Origin: JAZTZP01 sp045637525
GTDB lineage: Bacteria > Bacillota > Clostridia > UBA1381
Reading direction: 5' to 3'
Length of the DNA: 64,000 bases
Assembly: GCA_045637525.1 (NCBI GenBank)
Contig: JAZTZP010000044.1
Location: 1-64,000 of the forward strand
The position numbers and the translations under genes are program-made. How positions within the stretch are numbered: position 1 is the first letter of the stretch; every line of letters begins with the position of its first letter. Shown here piece after piece: positions 6,755-15,388 of the stretch. A model generated the notes under the pieces. That model ran no database searches. It worked only from the letters and a program-made list of their open reading frames with translations, and was not told the DNA's origin.

Positions 6755-8584
6755 ATGGCAAAAGGAAATATTTCCGTTAATTCAGAAAACTTATTCCCGA
6801 TAATAAAGAAGTGGCTTTATTCTGATAAAGACATTTTTTTGCGTGAGCTTGTTTCAAATGGTTGTGATGCCGTTACAAAGCTTAAAAAGTTATCAGGAAT
6901 AGGAGAGGCGGACATACCGTCTGACACGAAGTTCAGAATTGACGTAATTTTAGACAGTGAAGCAAAAACAATAAAAATATGCGATAACGGAATAGGTATG
7001 ACATCTGAGGAAGTTGACAAATATATAACTCAGATTGCATTTTCAGGCGCAAGTGATTTTCTTGAAAAGTATAAGGATGATGAAGATGAAAATGCACAGA
7101 TAATAGGTCATTTCGGATTAGGTTTTTATTCTGCATTTATGGCGGCTTCTACGGTAGAGATTGATACTCTTTCATATATTGACGGCGCTGAACCGGCAAA
7201 ATGGGTTTGTGACGGTAGCATGGAATATGAGCTCACTAAAGGTGACAGAACCGAGAGAGGTACTACCATCACTCTTCATGTATCTGAGGAAAATGAGGAG
7301 TTTTTGAATGAGCATACACTTCGCGGGATTTTAGAAAAATACTGCTCATTTTTGCCGATAGAAATTTATTTTGAGGCTGTAAAAAAAGATGAAAATAAAG
7401 AGGACGGGGATAAAAAAGAGCCTGTACCTGTAAATGATACAACACCGTTATGGATGAAAAAGCCATCGGAGTGTACTGATGACGAATATAAACAGTTTTA
7501 TACAAAAGTATTCTTTGATTTTAACGAGCCCCTCTTTTGGATACATTTAAACATTGACTATCCGTTTAACCTTAAAGGAATACTGTATTTCCCGAAAATA
7601 AATCATGAGTTTTCGGCAAACGAGGGTCAGATAAAGCTGTTTAATAATCAAGTGTTTGTGGCTGATAACGTGAAAGAGGTTATTCCGGAGTTTTTAATGC
7701 TCTTAAAAGGTGTTATAGATTGTCCGGATTTACCGCTTAATGTATCAAGAAGCTTTTTGCAGAATGATGGTTATGTGAAAAAGATTTCATCGCACATTAC
7801 AAAGAAAGTGGCAGACAAGCTTAACTCTATATACAATACAGATCGCGAAGGATATAATAAGTATTGGGATGATATAAGTATTTTCATTAAATACGGCTGC
7901 CTTCGTGACGAGAAGTTCTATGAAAAAGTAAAGGATATAATAATCTATAAGACAACAGACGAAGAGTATGTATCTATAAGTGATTATATTGAAGGCAAGG
8001 ATAAGAAAGACGTATATTACACAACAGATGCCGTTCAGCAATCTCAATACATTAATATGTTTAAAGAGCAGGGAATTGCAGTTCTCCAAATGAATACTTT
8101 AATTGATACTCAGTATATGTCGTTTATGGAAATGAAGGACAATGAGTTGAAATTCAAGAGAGTAGACTCTAATGTTTCTGATTTATCTGAGGGGAATGAA
8201 GACTCCGCCGACGAAGCTTTGTCGGATTTGTTTAAAAAAGTCGTACCTGAAGAAACAAAGATTGAAACAAAGGCTTTAAAACAAACAGAAATTCCGGCTG
8301 TTGCGGTATTGGCTGAAGAATCAAGACGTATGAGGGAAATGTATAAGATGTACGGTCAGCAAATGGCTGCCATGGCTGATATGTTTAAAGATGAATACAC
8401 TCTTGTTGTTAATACCAACAACGATTTGGTTAAGAAGCTTAAGAATGTCGATGCTGATAAAGCACAGCTTATATGCGAACATATCTATGACCTCGCAATG
8501 CTCAGTAACAAGCCGTTAGACAGTGAGCGTATGACAAGCTTTATTAAAAGAAGTAACACTATTTTAAGTGAGATAATTGACTAA
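6755..8584 (+). CDS. htpG: Chaperone HtpG (bacterial Hsp90)
   Basis: A cytosolic ATP-dependent chaperone of 609 residues, close to the usual family length. The GHKL ATPase head shows the Mg/ATP helix as ELVSNGCDAVTKL (usual form ELISNASDAL), DNGIGM, and the lid/glycine loop GHFGLGFYSAF. The middle domain carries the conserved SRSFLQNDGYVKKI segment, and the C-terminal dimerisation region follows an acidic stretch at about 480-500. The start at 6755 has GGAG eleven bases upstream and its own promoter. The gene is monocistronic. Confidence 0.97.
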   Translation: MAKGNISVNSENLFPIIKKWLYSDKDIFLRELVSNGCDAVTKLKKLSGIGEADIPSDTKFRIDVILDSEAKTIKICDNGIGMTSEEVDKYITQIAFSGASDFLEKYKDDEDENAQIIGHFGLGFYSAFMAASTVEIDTLSYIDGAEPAKWVCDGSMEYELTKGDRTERGTTITLHVSEENEEFLNEHTLRGILEKYCSFLPIEIYFEAVKKDENKEDGDKKEPVPVNDTTPLWMKKPSECTDDEYKQFYTKVFFDFNEPLFWIHLNIDYPFNLKGILYFPKINHEFSANEGQIKLFNNQVFVADNVKEVIPEFLMLLKGVIDCPDLPLNVSRSFLQNDGYVKKISSHITKKVADKLNSIYNTDREGYNKYWDDISIFIKYGCLRDEKFYEKVKDIIIYKTTDEEYVSISDYIEGKDKKDVYYTTDAVQQSQYINMFKEQGIAVLQMNTLIDTQYMSFMEMKDNELKFKRVDSNVSDLSEGNEDSADEALSDLFKKVVPEETKIETKALKQTEIPAVAVLAEESRRMREMYKMYGQQMAAMADMFKDEYTLVVNTNNDLVKKLKNVDADKAQLICEHIYDLAMLSNKPLDSERMTSFIKRSNTILSEIID

Positions 8585-8690
8585 AAATATTTCAGGGCAG
8601 GGCAATGCAGATTGTTCTGCCTCTTAATATGCAAATGTTGTGTAAAAGTATGCAAATATTATTTTTTTTGAAAAATATGTGAAAAAAGTA

Positions 8691-8719
8691 TTGCAAAAAA
8701 AAATAAAATGTGATACAAT
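8691..8719 (+). promoter_or_regulatory. Promoter of the KDPG aldolase / KDG kinase operon
   Basis: TTGCAA (8691-8696), 17 bases, TACAAT (8714-8719). Between the -10 and the ribosome site lie partly symmetric AAATTT and ATCC...GGAT sequences that could hold an operator, but no known operator is recognised. Confidence 0.7.
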
Positions 8720-8775
8720 AAAAGTAATTTGAAAAAATTTCAAATCCTGAATTCGGATTTATAAGGAGGAGCAAA

Positions 8776-9417
8776 ATGGAAAAGGAAAAACTTTTAACAA
8801 AAATGACAGATGCCGGATTAGTTGCAGTTGTAAGAGCAAGTTCGGCTGAGGAAGCTGTAAGGATTGCTGATGCTTGCTTAGAGGGCGGATGTCCGTCAAT
8901 TGAGCTTACGTTTACAGTTCCGGGAGCACATAAGGTTATAGAGGAACTCGCAAAGAGATATTCTAACGGCGAGATGTTGCTTGGTGCCGGTACTGTGCTT
9001 GATTCTGAAACAGCAAGAACTGCAATTTTATCAGGAGCTAACTATATCGTAAGCCCGGGTTTTAACCTTGAAGCTGCAAAACTTTGTAACAGATACAGAG
9101 TGCCGTATATGCCGGGTTGTATGACTATTACTGAGGTTCTTACGGCAATGGAAGCAGGAGCTGACATTATCAAGATTTTTCCTGCTGATTTATTTGGTCC
9201 GACAATAATAAAGGATATTAAAGGTCCTCTGCCACATGCTAAATTAATGCCGACAGGTGGAGTTGACGTTGGTAATGTTGATAAATGGATAAAGGCCGGT
9301 GCTGTTGCTGTTGGAGCAGGAAGTTCATTGACTGCCGGCGCAAAAACAGGCGATTATGCAAAAATAACCGAAACAGCAAAAGAATTTATTGCAAAAATAA
9401 AAGAAGCAAGAGCTTAA
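8776..9417 (+). CDS. eda: 2-dehydro-3-deoxyphosphogluconate (KDPG) aldolase
   Basis: A class I aldolase of 213 residues that cleaves KDPG to pyruvate and glyceraldehyde 3-phosphate, and in many members also 4-hydroxy-2-oxoglutarate. The Schiff-base lysine is K133 in DIIKIFPA, the catalytic Glu is in SIELTF (E43), and the phosphate-binding loop is LMPTGGV. AAGGAGGAG precedes the ATG. It is 18 bases before kdgK. Together they form the lower half of uronate or pectin catabolism (KDG to pyruvate and triose phosphate). The upper enzymes are not in this window. Confidence 0.95.
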   Translation: MEKEKLLTKMTDAGLVAVVRASSAEEAVRIADACLEGGCPSIELTFTVPGAHKVIEELAKRYSNGEMLLGAGTVLDSETARTAILSGANYIVSPGFNLEAAKLCNRYRVPYMPGCMTITEVLTAMEAGADIIKIFPADLFGPTIIKDIKGPLPHAKLMPTGGVDVGNVDKWIKAGAVAVGAGSSLTAGAKTGDYAKITETAKEFIAKIKEARA

Positions 9418-9435
9418 TGAAAGGAATTTAGAAAA

Positions 9436-10467
9436 ATGGCAAAGATAGTTACAATGGGAGAGATAATGCTCAGATTATCAACTCCGAACAATGAAAAATT
9501 TATACAGGCAGATGAGTTTGATGTATGCTATGGCGGTGGCGAGGCTAATGTTGCTGTATCGCTTGCTAATTACGGTCATGATGCAGAATTCGTTACAAAG
9601 GTGCCTGCAAATCCGATAGGCGAATGTGCAGTTGCAGCACTTCGCAAGATGAATGTTGAAACAAAGAATATTGCAAGAGGTGGCGAAAGACTCGGAATTT
9701 ATTTCCTTGAAACCGGTGCCGCAATGAGAGCTTCTAATGTAGTATACGACAGAGCTCATTCTTCAATTTCAACAGCAACGGCTGATGATTTCGATTTCGA
9801 TAAGATTTTTGAAGGTGCAGACTGGTTCCACTTTACAGGAATTACCCCGGCAGTGTCAGACGCTGCTGCTGAGCTTACCGAAATAGCTTGTAAGGCTGCT
9901 AAGAAGCATGGAGTAAAGGTATCTGTTGACCTTAATTTCCGTAAAAAGCTTTGGTCAAGTGAAAAGGCTCAGAAGGTTATGACAAACCTTATGCAGTACG
10001 TTGATGTTTGTATCGGAAACGAAGAGGATGCAGAAAAAGTTCTCGGATTTAAGCCGGGTAATACTGATGTTACAAGCGGTGAGCTTGAGCTTGCAGGATA
10101 TAAGGACATATTTGAACAGATGGTTGAAAAGTTTAACTTTGAATATGTTATAAGTTCGTTAAGAGTCAGCCATTCAGCATCTGATAACGGATGGTCTGCT
10201 TGCATATATTCAAGAGATACAAAGGAATTCTATCATTCTCGTGAATACAGAATTTCACCTATTGTTGACCGTGTTGGCGGTGGCGATAGCTTTGCAGGCG
10301 GTGTAATCTGCGGATTTGTTGACGGAAAGACATTTAAGGATGCATTGGAGTTTGGTGTTGCGGCATCTGCTCTTAAGCATACTATTCCGGGCGATTTCAA
10401 CATGGTTTCAAGAGCCGATGTTGATAACCTTGCAGGCGGAGACGGTTCAGGAAGAGTTCAAAGATAA
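9436..10467 (+). CDS. kdgK: 2-dehydro-3-deoxygluconokinase (PfkB family)
   Basis: A 343-residue ribokinase-fold sugar kinase that phosphorylates KDG to KDPG, the substrate of the preceding aldolase. The N-terminal GGGEANVAVSLANYG substrate motif and the C-terminal anion-hole/catalytic motif RVGGGDSFAGG (Asp as base) are intact. The family typically has GAGD at that point; this GGGD form is common in KdgK. An insertion before the catalytic motif makes it slightly longer than E. coli KdgK. Adjacency to eda makes the assignment firm. Confidence 0.92.
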   Translation: MAKIVTMGEIMLRLSTPNNEKFIQADEFDVCYGGGEANVAVSLANYGHDAEFVTKVPANPIGECAVAALRKMNVETKNIARGGERLGIYFLETGAAMRASNVVYDRAHSSISTATADDFDFDKIFEGADWFHFTGITPAVSDAAAELTEIACKAAKKHGVKVSVDLNFRKKLWSSEKAQKVMTNLMQYVDVCIGNEEDAEKVLGFKPGNTDVTSGELELAGYKDIFEQMVEKFNFEYVISSLRVSHSASDNGWSACIYSRDTKEFYHSREYRISPIVDRVGGGDSFAGGVICGFVDGKTFKDALEFGVAASALKHTIPGDFNMVSRADVDNLAGGDGSGRVQR

Positions 10468-10497
10468 GACAAACATCTGATTTCGGAGGAAACGGGC

Positions 10498-10836
10498 GTG
10501 GCTAATAAAACATACAAAATCAGACCTATTGAAGAAAGAGACGGTAGGGTTAAAAATATTGCAATAATCGTGCTTTCGGTGCTGTTGCTGTTTAGTGTAA
10601 TATGTATCTTCAGTTCGGTAAATGTATCATATACACCTGCATACAATGCAGTTCGTGAGAATGCTGAGCTTAAACAAAAAATAAGTGAGCTCGAAGAAGA
10701 AATAGATGCATTAAACATACAGCTAAGGGATGCAAGCGTCAGAGACAGCAAAGAGACGGTAGAAATAGTTCCGCCCAATCAGCATGTAGACGGGTATGAT
10801 GAGTACCGTCGAAATACAGAAGATTTATCAGAATAA
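10498..10836 (+). CDS. Small single-pass membrane coiled-coil protein (FtsL/DivIC-like)
   Basis: A 112-residue bitopic protein: a short basic cytoplasmic head, a membrane segment at about 19-37, and an extracellular coiled coil at about 48-77 rich in Glu, Lys and Leu (ENAELKQKISELEEEIDAL). This is the layout of the FtsL/DivIC septum proteins, but sequence alone does not place it in either family. The GTG start has GGAGG eight bases before it. It lies 30 bases after kdgK and before a strong terminator, so it is probably transcribed with the KDG genes, an unexpected pairing. Confidence 0.65.
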   Translation: MANKTYKIRPIEERDGRVKNIAIIVLSVLLLFSVICIFSSVNVSYTPAYNAVRENAELKQKISELEEEIDALNIQLRDASVRDSKETVEIVPPNQHVDGYDEYRRNTEDLSE

Positions 10837-10837
10837 C

Positions 10838-10868
10838 GAAAATGCGTATCGGAATGATACGCATTTTC
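10838..10868. terminator. Bidirectional terminator
   Basis: GAAAATGCGTATC (10838-10850) pairs perfectly with GATACGCATTTTC (10856-10868) across a 5-base loop. A and T runs on both arms let it serve both the plus-strand operon and the converging spoIIQ-like gene. Confidence 0.85.
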
Positions 10869-10870
10869 TG

Positions 10871-11686
10871 TTATTCGATTACATCGGCAGGATTTATATG
10901 TGAACCGCTTTTTACAAGCTCGAAGTGCAGATGCGGATTTTTTTCATTTTCGCCCTGGGGTATTTCGCTGACTGTTGATATTACATCACCTTGAAGAATA
11001 TCAGCTCCGATAGTCAGGTGCCCGGTGTCTTTAAGGCATCCGTAAAGTGTTTCATAACCGTTTGCGTGGGTAATGACGACAACATTGCCGAGATAATCGC
11101 TGTAAATGTCTTTTATTATTCCATCTGCGGCGGCAAGAACTTCAGTATCTGTTTGTGCGAGGATGTCTATACCGTTATGAGAACGCCAATCCCCGAGTGC
11201 TGTATTAAATACTAATGTTTCCCCGGAAAACTCTGAAGTTATATCACCTTTAACAGGCATTATGAAATTCGGATCGGAATTTACGGTTACGGATGTTGTG
11301 ATGTTATCAGCATAAAATTCCTGAGGTTCGCCTACTTCAACAATATCAAAGTCATCCGGATCTGTATATGCCGATGTTTCAATGACGGTTATATTTTTTT
11401 GTTCCGGAAGGTCGGTAGGTATTGGAGTTGAAACGGGTGCTTCGGGAAGCGGCAATTTGGTTGGTGAATTTGTCGGGACAGGAGTTTCAACAGCTTTTTC
11501 TGTTGGTTTCGGAGTCGGAGCTGTGGCTGTATTCGTTGGCTCCGTAAGCGACATGGTTTCTGAATGCTTTATTTTGCTTTGATTGCTGATATAACCTGTA
11601 ATACCTAATGCAGCTACACAGCAGCATACTGCTATGTAGAAGCCCTTTGAATTTTCTTTTTTTCCTTTTTTGTTTTTTTGTTCCAT
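10871..11686 (-). CDS. spoIIQ: Membrane-anchored M23/LytM protein, probable SpoIIQ
   Basis: A 271-residue protein with an N-terminal membrane anchor (about 16-33), a long Pro/Thr-rich linker (about 46-95) and a C-terminal LytM domain. The LytM part has LGDWRSHNGIDI (first Zn ligands His and Asp) and HLHFEL (His-x-His), so the metal site appears intact, as in clostridial SpoIIQ and unlike the B. subtilis protein. The LGDWR-x-HNGIDI wording is typical of SpoIIQ, the forespore half of the SpoIIIAH-SpoIIQ channel. A generic M23 endopeptidase remains possible. A SigF-like promoter lies upstream. Confidence 0.7.
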   Translation of the reverse strand: MEQKNKKGKKENSKGFYIAVCCCVAALGITGYISNQSKIKHSETMSLTEPTNTATAPTPKPTEKAVETPVPTNSPTKLPLPEAPVSTPIPTDLPEQKNITVIETSAYTDPDDFDIVEVGEPQEFYADNITTSVTVNSDPNFIMPVKGDITSEFSGETLVFNTALGDWRSHNGIDILAQTDTEVLAAADGIIKDIYSDYLGNVVVITHANGYETLYGCLKDTGHLTIGADILQGDVISTVSEIPQGENEKNPHLHFELVKSGSHINPADVIE

Positions 11687-11740
11687 AATATTTCTCCTTT
11701 ATAGGTAAAATTTTGAGGCAGATTAATAAGCCTTTTCTTG

Positions 11741-11769
11741 TATTTTTGCCTGATTTAAGCGGATTATAC
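11741..11769 (-). promoter_or_regulatory. Possible SigF promoter of the spoIIQ-like gene
   Basis: On the minus strand the -10 GGCAAAAATA fits the B. subtilis SigF consensus GGNNANAHTR at every fixed position, and GTATA fits the -35 GYWTA. The spacer is 14 bases, one or two short of the usual 15-16, so this is tentative. It lies about 55 bases before the start codon. Confidence 0.35.
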
Positions 11770-11831
11770 ATAAATATCCTCATATTCCTTAAATTTTATT
11801 ATATAAAACAGAAAAAATATAAAATTACCTG

Positions 11832-11860
11832 TTCCCAAAACGGAAAAAATGTAGTATAAT
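11832..11860 (+). promoter_or_regulatory. mecA promoter
   Basis: TATAAT (11855-11860) is perfect. A weak -35 TTCCCA sits 17 bases upstream (11832-11837). Confidence 0.55.
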
Positions 11861-11927
11861 ATAATTAAGATGTTTTCCTTAAATTTTTAAGGGTGGGTTA
11901 TTTGAATTTTATGAATGGAGAGTTGTT

Positions 11928-12524
11928 GTGAAAATTGAAGTTATAGAAGAAAATAAAATCAGAGTTTTGCTTACTCAGACCGAGCTTGCAGAACGTAATC
12001 TTACATCGGATAATCTAAAAAAAAATACACCCTATTTAAATGAGTTCCTTTTTGAAATTATGGAACAGATTAGAGAAGAAACGGGATTTAATCCGTATAA
12101 CGGACAGGTTGTTGTAGAGGCTTCGCCCGAAGGTGAGGGACTTGTATTAATAGTTACAAAGCTTACAGCTCAGAAGAAAAAGATTTCTGCTGAAAAAAAG
12201 CAACAGTACATAAACGCAAAACCAAAGTGCGTCAGAAAGAGAACAAGTATTTATATATTCAATAATTTTGAAGATTTATGTGGCGCTGTCATAAGGCTTG
12301 ATAAACGCGCATTTGATAACAGCTGTCTTTATAAGATGGATGAAAGGTTTTATTATTACTTAAATCAGGGGGCAGGCTTTGAAAAGAGTAACGCAGTGCT
12401 GAGTGAGTATTCAGACCGCTTCGGAAAAATGTGTTCGAAAGAATACCTTGAAGAGCATGGTGATAAGGTGTTTGATGCTGAAGAATTATATAATATGGCC
12501 GTTAACTTGTCTAAATGTGAATAA
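11928..12524 (+). CDS. mecA: ClpC adaptor protein MecA
   Basis: A 198-residue adaptor of the NRGC/MecA family, which delivers substrates to the ClpCP protease. The N-terminal MKIEVIEENKIRVLLTQTEL strand pattern followed by LTSDNL and FLFEIMEQIREETGF is the MecA substrate-recognition domain. The C-terminal ClpC-binding domain has the YIFNNFEDLCGAVIRL helix. The start is GTG with GGAG upstream. It is shorter than B. subtilis MecA because the central linker is reduced. Monocistronic. Confidence 0.88.
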   Translation: MKIEVIEENKIRVLLTQTELAERNLTSDNLKKNTPYLNEFLFEIMEQIREETGFNPYNGQVVVEASPEGEGLVLIVTKLTAQKKKISAEKKQQYINAKPKCVRKRTSIYIFNNFEDLCGAVIRLDKRAFDNSCLYKMDERFYYYLNQGAGFEKSNAVLSEYSDRFGKMCSKEYLEEHGDKVFDAEELYNMAVNLSKCE

Positions 12525-12548
12525 ATTTTAAATTGTTCTGAAAATGTA

Positions 12549-12577
12549 TTGTAATTTTTACTGATTTATAGTATAAT
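12549..12577 (+). promoter_or_regulatory. Promoter of the GH36 gene, very short leader
   Basis: TTGTAA (12549-12554), 17 bases, TATAAT (12572-12577). Transcription should begin near 12584, right at the TTGGAG ribosome site, leaving a leader of only about 13 bases before the ATG at 12597. Confidence 0.75.
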
Positions 12578-12596
12578 TTTCTTTGGAGTGATGAAA

Positions 12597-14693
12597 ATGG
12601 AAATTAAAAGTTATATACTTGGGGATTCCTGCCTTCATTATCTTATAGATGATGAGAAGAAGATATCGTTGCAGTTGTTTCCAAAATCAGAGGCTGAAAA
12701 CAGAAAAATGCCATGGCTCATTGAAAACGATAAATTCGACGCAAGAGCAAGGTATATACACAACTGGCAGATTGGTAAACTTGCTTATTGTCATATAATA
12801 GGCGAAAATTTATCGTTTCCGGGATATACGATGAAAAATTCATACGATAATCTGCGTTTTGAATCTCAGGAAGTTATACAAAATGAGTGCGGACAAGTAA
12901 TATTAACAAAGCTTGTATCCGATGCAGGATACAGTGTACTGCACAAGATTACATATATAAAAGGTTTGAGAGGATTTAAGTGCGAAACTGAGTTTATAAA
13001 CAACACAGGGCATGATGTTGTACTTGATATGTTGTCAAGCTTTTCTCTTGATAATCTGAGTCCGTTCCATGACGATGATGCTCCGAATGCATATAATTTT
13101 CACCGTTTTTACGGTGGCTGGAGTATGGAGGGAAAGCATATATGTCAGTCTATAGAGGAGCTTTCTCTTGAAAAAACATGGGCAGGCTTTAACTGCAATA
13201 ATGAAAAATTCGGTAGTGTGGGTAGTTATCCGGTAAAAAGATATTTTCCGACCGCTGTTTTTGAAGATAAGACTCATGGTGTGATGTGGGCCGCTCAGAT
13301 AGCTCATAATGCGACATGGCAGATGGAGCTTACAAGACAAGGCGATATGTTGTCATTCAGCGGAGGAGCGGGTGACAGGGATTTTTGCGGATGGCAGAAA
13401 AATATTAAAAACGGTGAAAGCTTTAAGGCTCCTGAGGCGTATATAGCGGTTGTAAAAGGCGATGTATTCGATGCCTGCAGTGCTGTAACAGATATGCAAA
13501 AACCGGCAAGGAAGATGTATGGAGAGGTTGGAATACCAACATCGTTTAATGAATACTGTGCAACGTGGGGCAGACCCACTCAGGAAAAAATGCTGTCTTA
13601 CTGCAATGCGTTAAAGAAATACGGTATTAAATATCTTGTAATTGATGCCGGCTGGTGCAAGGAAGGCTGTGAGCAGGATTCAAACGGTGAATGGAACATA
13701 GATAAAAATATTTTCCCGGATATGAAGGCTATGAATAAGCAAATTCGTGAAAACGGAATGATACCGGGAGTCTGGTTTGAATTTGAGGTAACTACAAACG
13801 GCTCAAAAATGTATGAGCCTGAATATGATTTTATGCACCTTATACGTGATGGCCATGTTTTAAAGAGTGGTAATTTCCGCTCGTACTGGGATTTCAGACG
13901 TGAAGATGTTAGAGCATACCTTTATGAGAAAGTAATATGTATGCTGAAAGAAAATGATTTCGGATATATAAAGGTCGATTACAACAATAATATCGGAGTC
14001 GGTGTTGACGGTGCTGAATCGGATGCAGAAGGGCTAAGAGAGCATTTAGAATGTGTCAAGGAATTTTTCAGGCGAATGAAAGAAGAAATCCCTGACCTTG
14101 TGATAGAGAACTGTGCATCAGGTGGTCACAGACTTGAACCATCTATGATGGGAATTACGGCAGTTTCATCTTTCTCTGATGCGCACGAAGCTGTGGAAAT
14201 TCCTTACATTGCCGCTAATCTTCACAATCTTATGCTTCCGGCTCAGGAACTCATATGGGCAGTGCTTCATGAGGATGATAATGAAGACCGCTTAGTATAT
14301 TCTTTGGCGGCAACTTTTTTAGGAAGAGTATGTTTGTCGGGAAATATTGATAAATTATCTGAACATCAGGAAAATATAGTAATGTCAGCAATGAATTTTT
14401 ATTCAAAACTTGAAAATATTATTGAAAATGGTGATTCAAAAATATACGGTAACAGAAGCAGATGTACAAGATATCCAACAGGAGCTCAGGCTGTTGTAAG
14501 ACAAACCAAAGATGAGGTTTTAATTGTTTATCACGCATTTGAAAGCGATTGTAATGATATCGAAATACAAATTCCGGATGGATTTAAAGTTTCTGATAGT
14601 TTTTATGGCGATTGTATATGCGCTTGTAACGGAAAGGTGAAAATCAGCAATTTAAAGCCGTTTACGGCAGGTGCGGTTCTTTTGACCAGGTGA
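12597..14693 (+). CDS. GH36-type alpha-galactosidase
   Basis: A 698-residue intracellular glycoside hydrolase (no signal peptide) that would release alpha-galactosyl ends from oligosaccharides such as raffinose or galactomannan fragments. The N-terminal beta-supersandwich is followed by a TIM barrel. In the barrel, LVIDAGW occupies the usual DDGW position, the nucleophile is D461 in IKVDYN, ENCASGGHR is the conserved CSGG-R segment, and the acid/base is D528 in SDAHE. The ATG at 12597 is chosen because GGAG lies eight bases before it and because the promoter leaves no room for earlier starts (GTG 12588, ATG 12591). Its activity on alpha-GalNAc or other sugars cannot be excluded. No transporter lies nearby. 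Confidence 0.85.
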   Translation: MEIKSYILGDSCLHYLIDDEKKISLQLFPKSEAENRKMPWLIENDKFDARARYIHNWQIGKLAYCHIIGENLSFPGYTMKNSYDNLRFESQEVIQNECGQVILTKLVSDAGYSVLHKITYIKGLRGFKCETEFINNTGHDVVLDMLSSFSLDNLSPFHDDDAPNAYNFHRFYGGWSMEGKHICQSIEELSLEKTWAGFNCNNEKFGSVGSYPVKRYFPTAVFEDKTHGVMWAAQIAHNATWQMELTRQGDMLSFSGGAGDRDFCGWQKNIKNGESFKAPEAYIAVVKGDVFDACSAVTDMQKPARKMYGEVGIPTSFNEYCATWGRPTQEKMLSYCNALKKYGIKYLVIDAGWCKEGCEQDSNGEWNIDKNIFPDMKAMNKQIRENGMIPGVWFEFEVTTNGSKMYEPEYDFMHLIRDGHVLKSGNFRSYWDFRREDVRAYLYEKVICMLKENDFGYIKVDYNNNIGVGVDGAESDAEGLREHLECVKEFFRRMKEEIPDLVIENCASGGHRLEPSMMGITAVSSFSDAHEAVEIPYIAANLHNLMLPAQELIWAVLHEDDNEDRLVYSLAATFLGRVCLSGNIDKLSEHQENIVMSAMNFYSKLENIIENGDSKIYGNRSRCTRYPTGAQAVVRQTKDEVLIVYHAFESDCNDIEIQIPDGFKVSDSFYGDCICACNGKVKISNLKPFTAGAVLLTR

Positions 14694-14719
14694 ACTTTGC
14701 GGCAGAGCGGAAGAAAATT

Positions 14720-14932
14720 GATAAAGTGTTAGCTTTTCGATTTAAACAATGAATATATTGAGTTTAATCAGAAAAAATGTGTAGGTTATATATGCAATTA
14801 AAGGGTGAAGGGATGATAATTTCTCCATTTTTGTGAAATAATTGTTTGCAATATTAATTATTTCGTAAAATTGAGAAAAATCATAATATAAAATCAGAAA
14901 AAGCCGATAAAGCAATAGCTTTTCGCTTTAAA
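14720..14932. repeat. 27-base imperfect direct repeat and palindrome in the GH36-yajC gap
   Basis: The 267-base gap 14694-14960 has no gene. GATAAAG-nnn-TAGCTTTTCG-n-TTTAAA occurs at 14720-14746 and again at 14906-14932 (23 of 27 identical). Between them GAAATAATT (14835-14843) and AATTATTTC (14856-14864) form a perfect inverted repeat. No confident promoter for yajC was found, although this gap must hold one. Confidence 0.55.
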
Positions 14933-14960
14933 TATTTATTAACAAAAAGGAGTAAAAATA

Positions 14961-15332
14961 ATGATTACAGTTTTTGCAGAGGCACAACCGGCGGTTACTT
15001 CAGCCGGAACACAGGCAGGTCAGATGGGCGCAGCGGGCGGAGTAGGAGCAATGATAGCATCGATGCTTCCGCTTATCCTTGTATTTGTGGTAATGTATTT
15101 TCTTATGATTGCACCGCAAAGAAAAAAGGAAAAAGCCCTCAGAAAGCAGATTGCCGCTATGAAGGTTGGAGATAAAATTACTACAATCGGCGGTATTTGC
15201 GGAAAAGTTTCAAGAATTAAGGATGACTACGTTATAATTGAAACAGGTAATGTTGGAACACCTAATGAAAGATCTTTCATAAAGTTTGAAAAGAGCGCTG
15301 TTAAATCAGTTGAACAAAAAATAAGTAATTAA
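14961..15332 (+). CDS. yajC: Sec translocase accessory subunit YajC
   Basis: A 123-residue single-pass membrane protein of the SecDF-YajC accessory complex. A small Ala/Gly-rich exported N-terminus precedes one membrane segment (about 31-50). Then come the cytoplasmic APQRKKEKALRKQ motif and the KVGDKITTIGGICGKV domain that defines the family. AAAGGAG precedes the ATG. secD and secF are not visible nearby. Confidence 0.93.
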   Translation: MITVFAEAQPAVTSAGTQAGQMGAAGGVGAMIASMLPLILVFVVMYFLMIAPQRKKEKALRKQIAAMKVGDKITTIGGICGKVSRIKDDYVIIETGNVGTPNERSFIKFEKSAVKSVEQKISN

Positions 15333-15339
15333 TTATGCG

Positions 15340-15388
15340 CCTCCCGAATATGATTTAATAACTATATTAGTATTCGGGAGGTTTTTTT
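15340..15388 (+). terminator. Terminator whose 3' arm is the next gene's ribosome site
   Basis: CCTCCCGAATA (15340-15350) pairs perfectly with TATTCGGGAGG (15371-15381) around a 20-base loop, followed by seven T (15382-15388). The ATG of the TIGR04086 gene follows at 15389, so GGGAGG in the 3' arm is its Shine-Dalgarno and the T-run is the spacer. The element can stop transcription after yajC and, in any readthrough RNA, hide the ribosome site. Confidence 0.85.
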
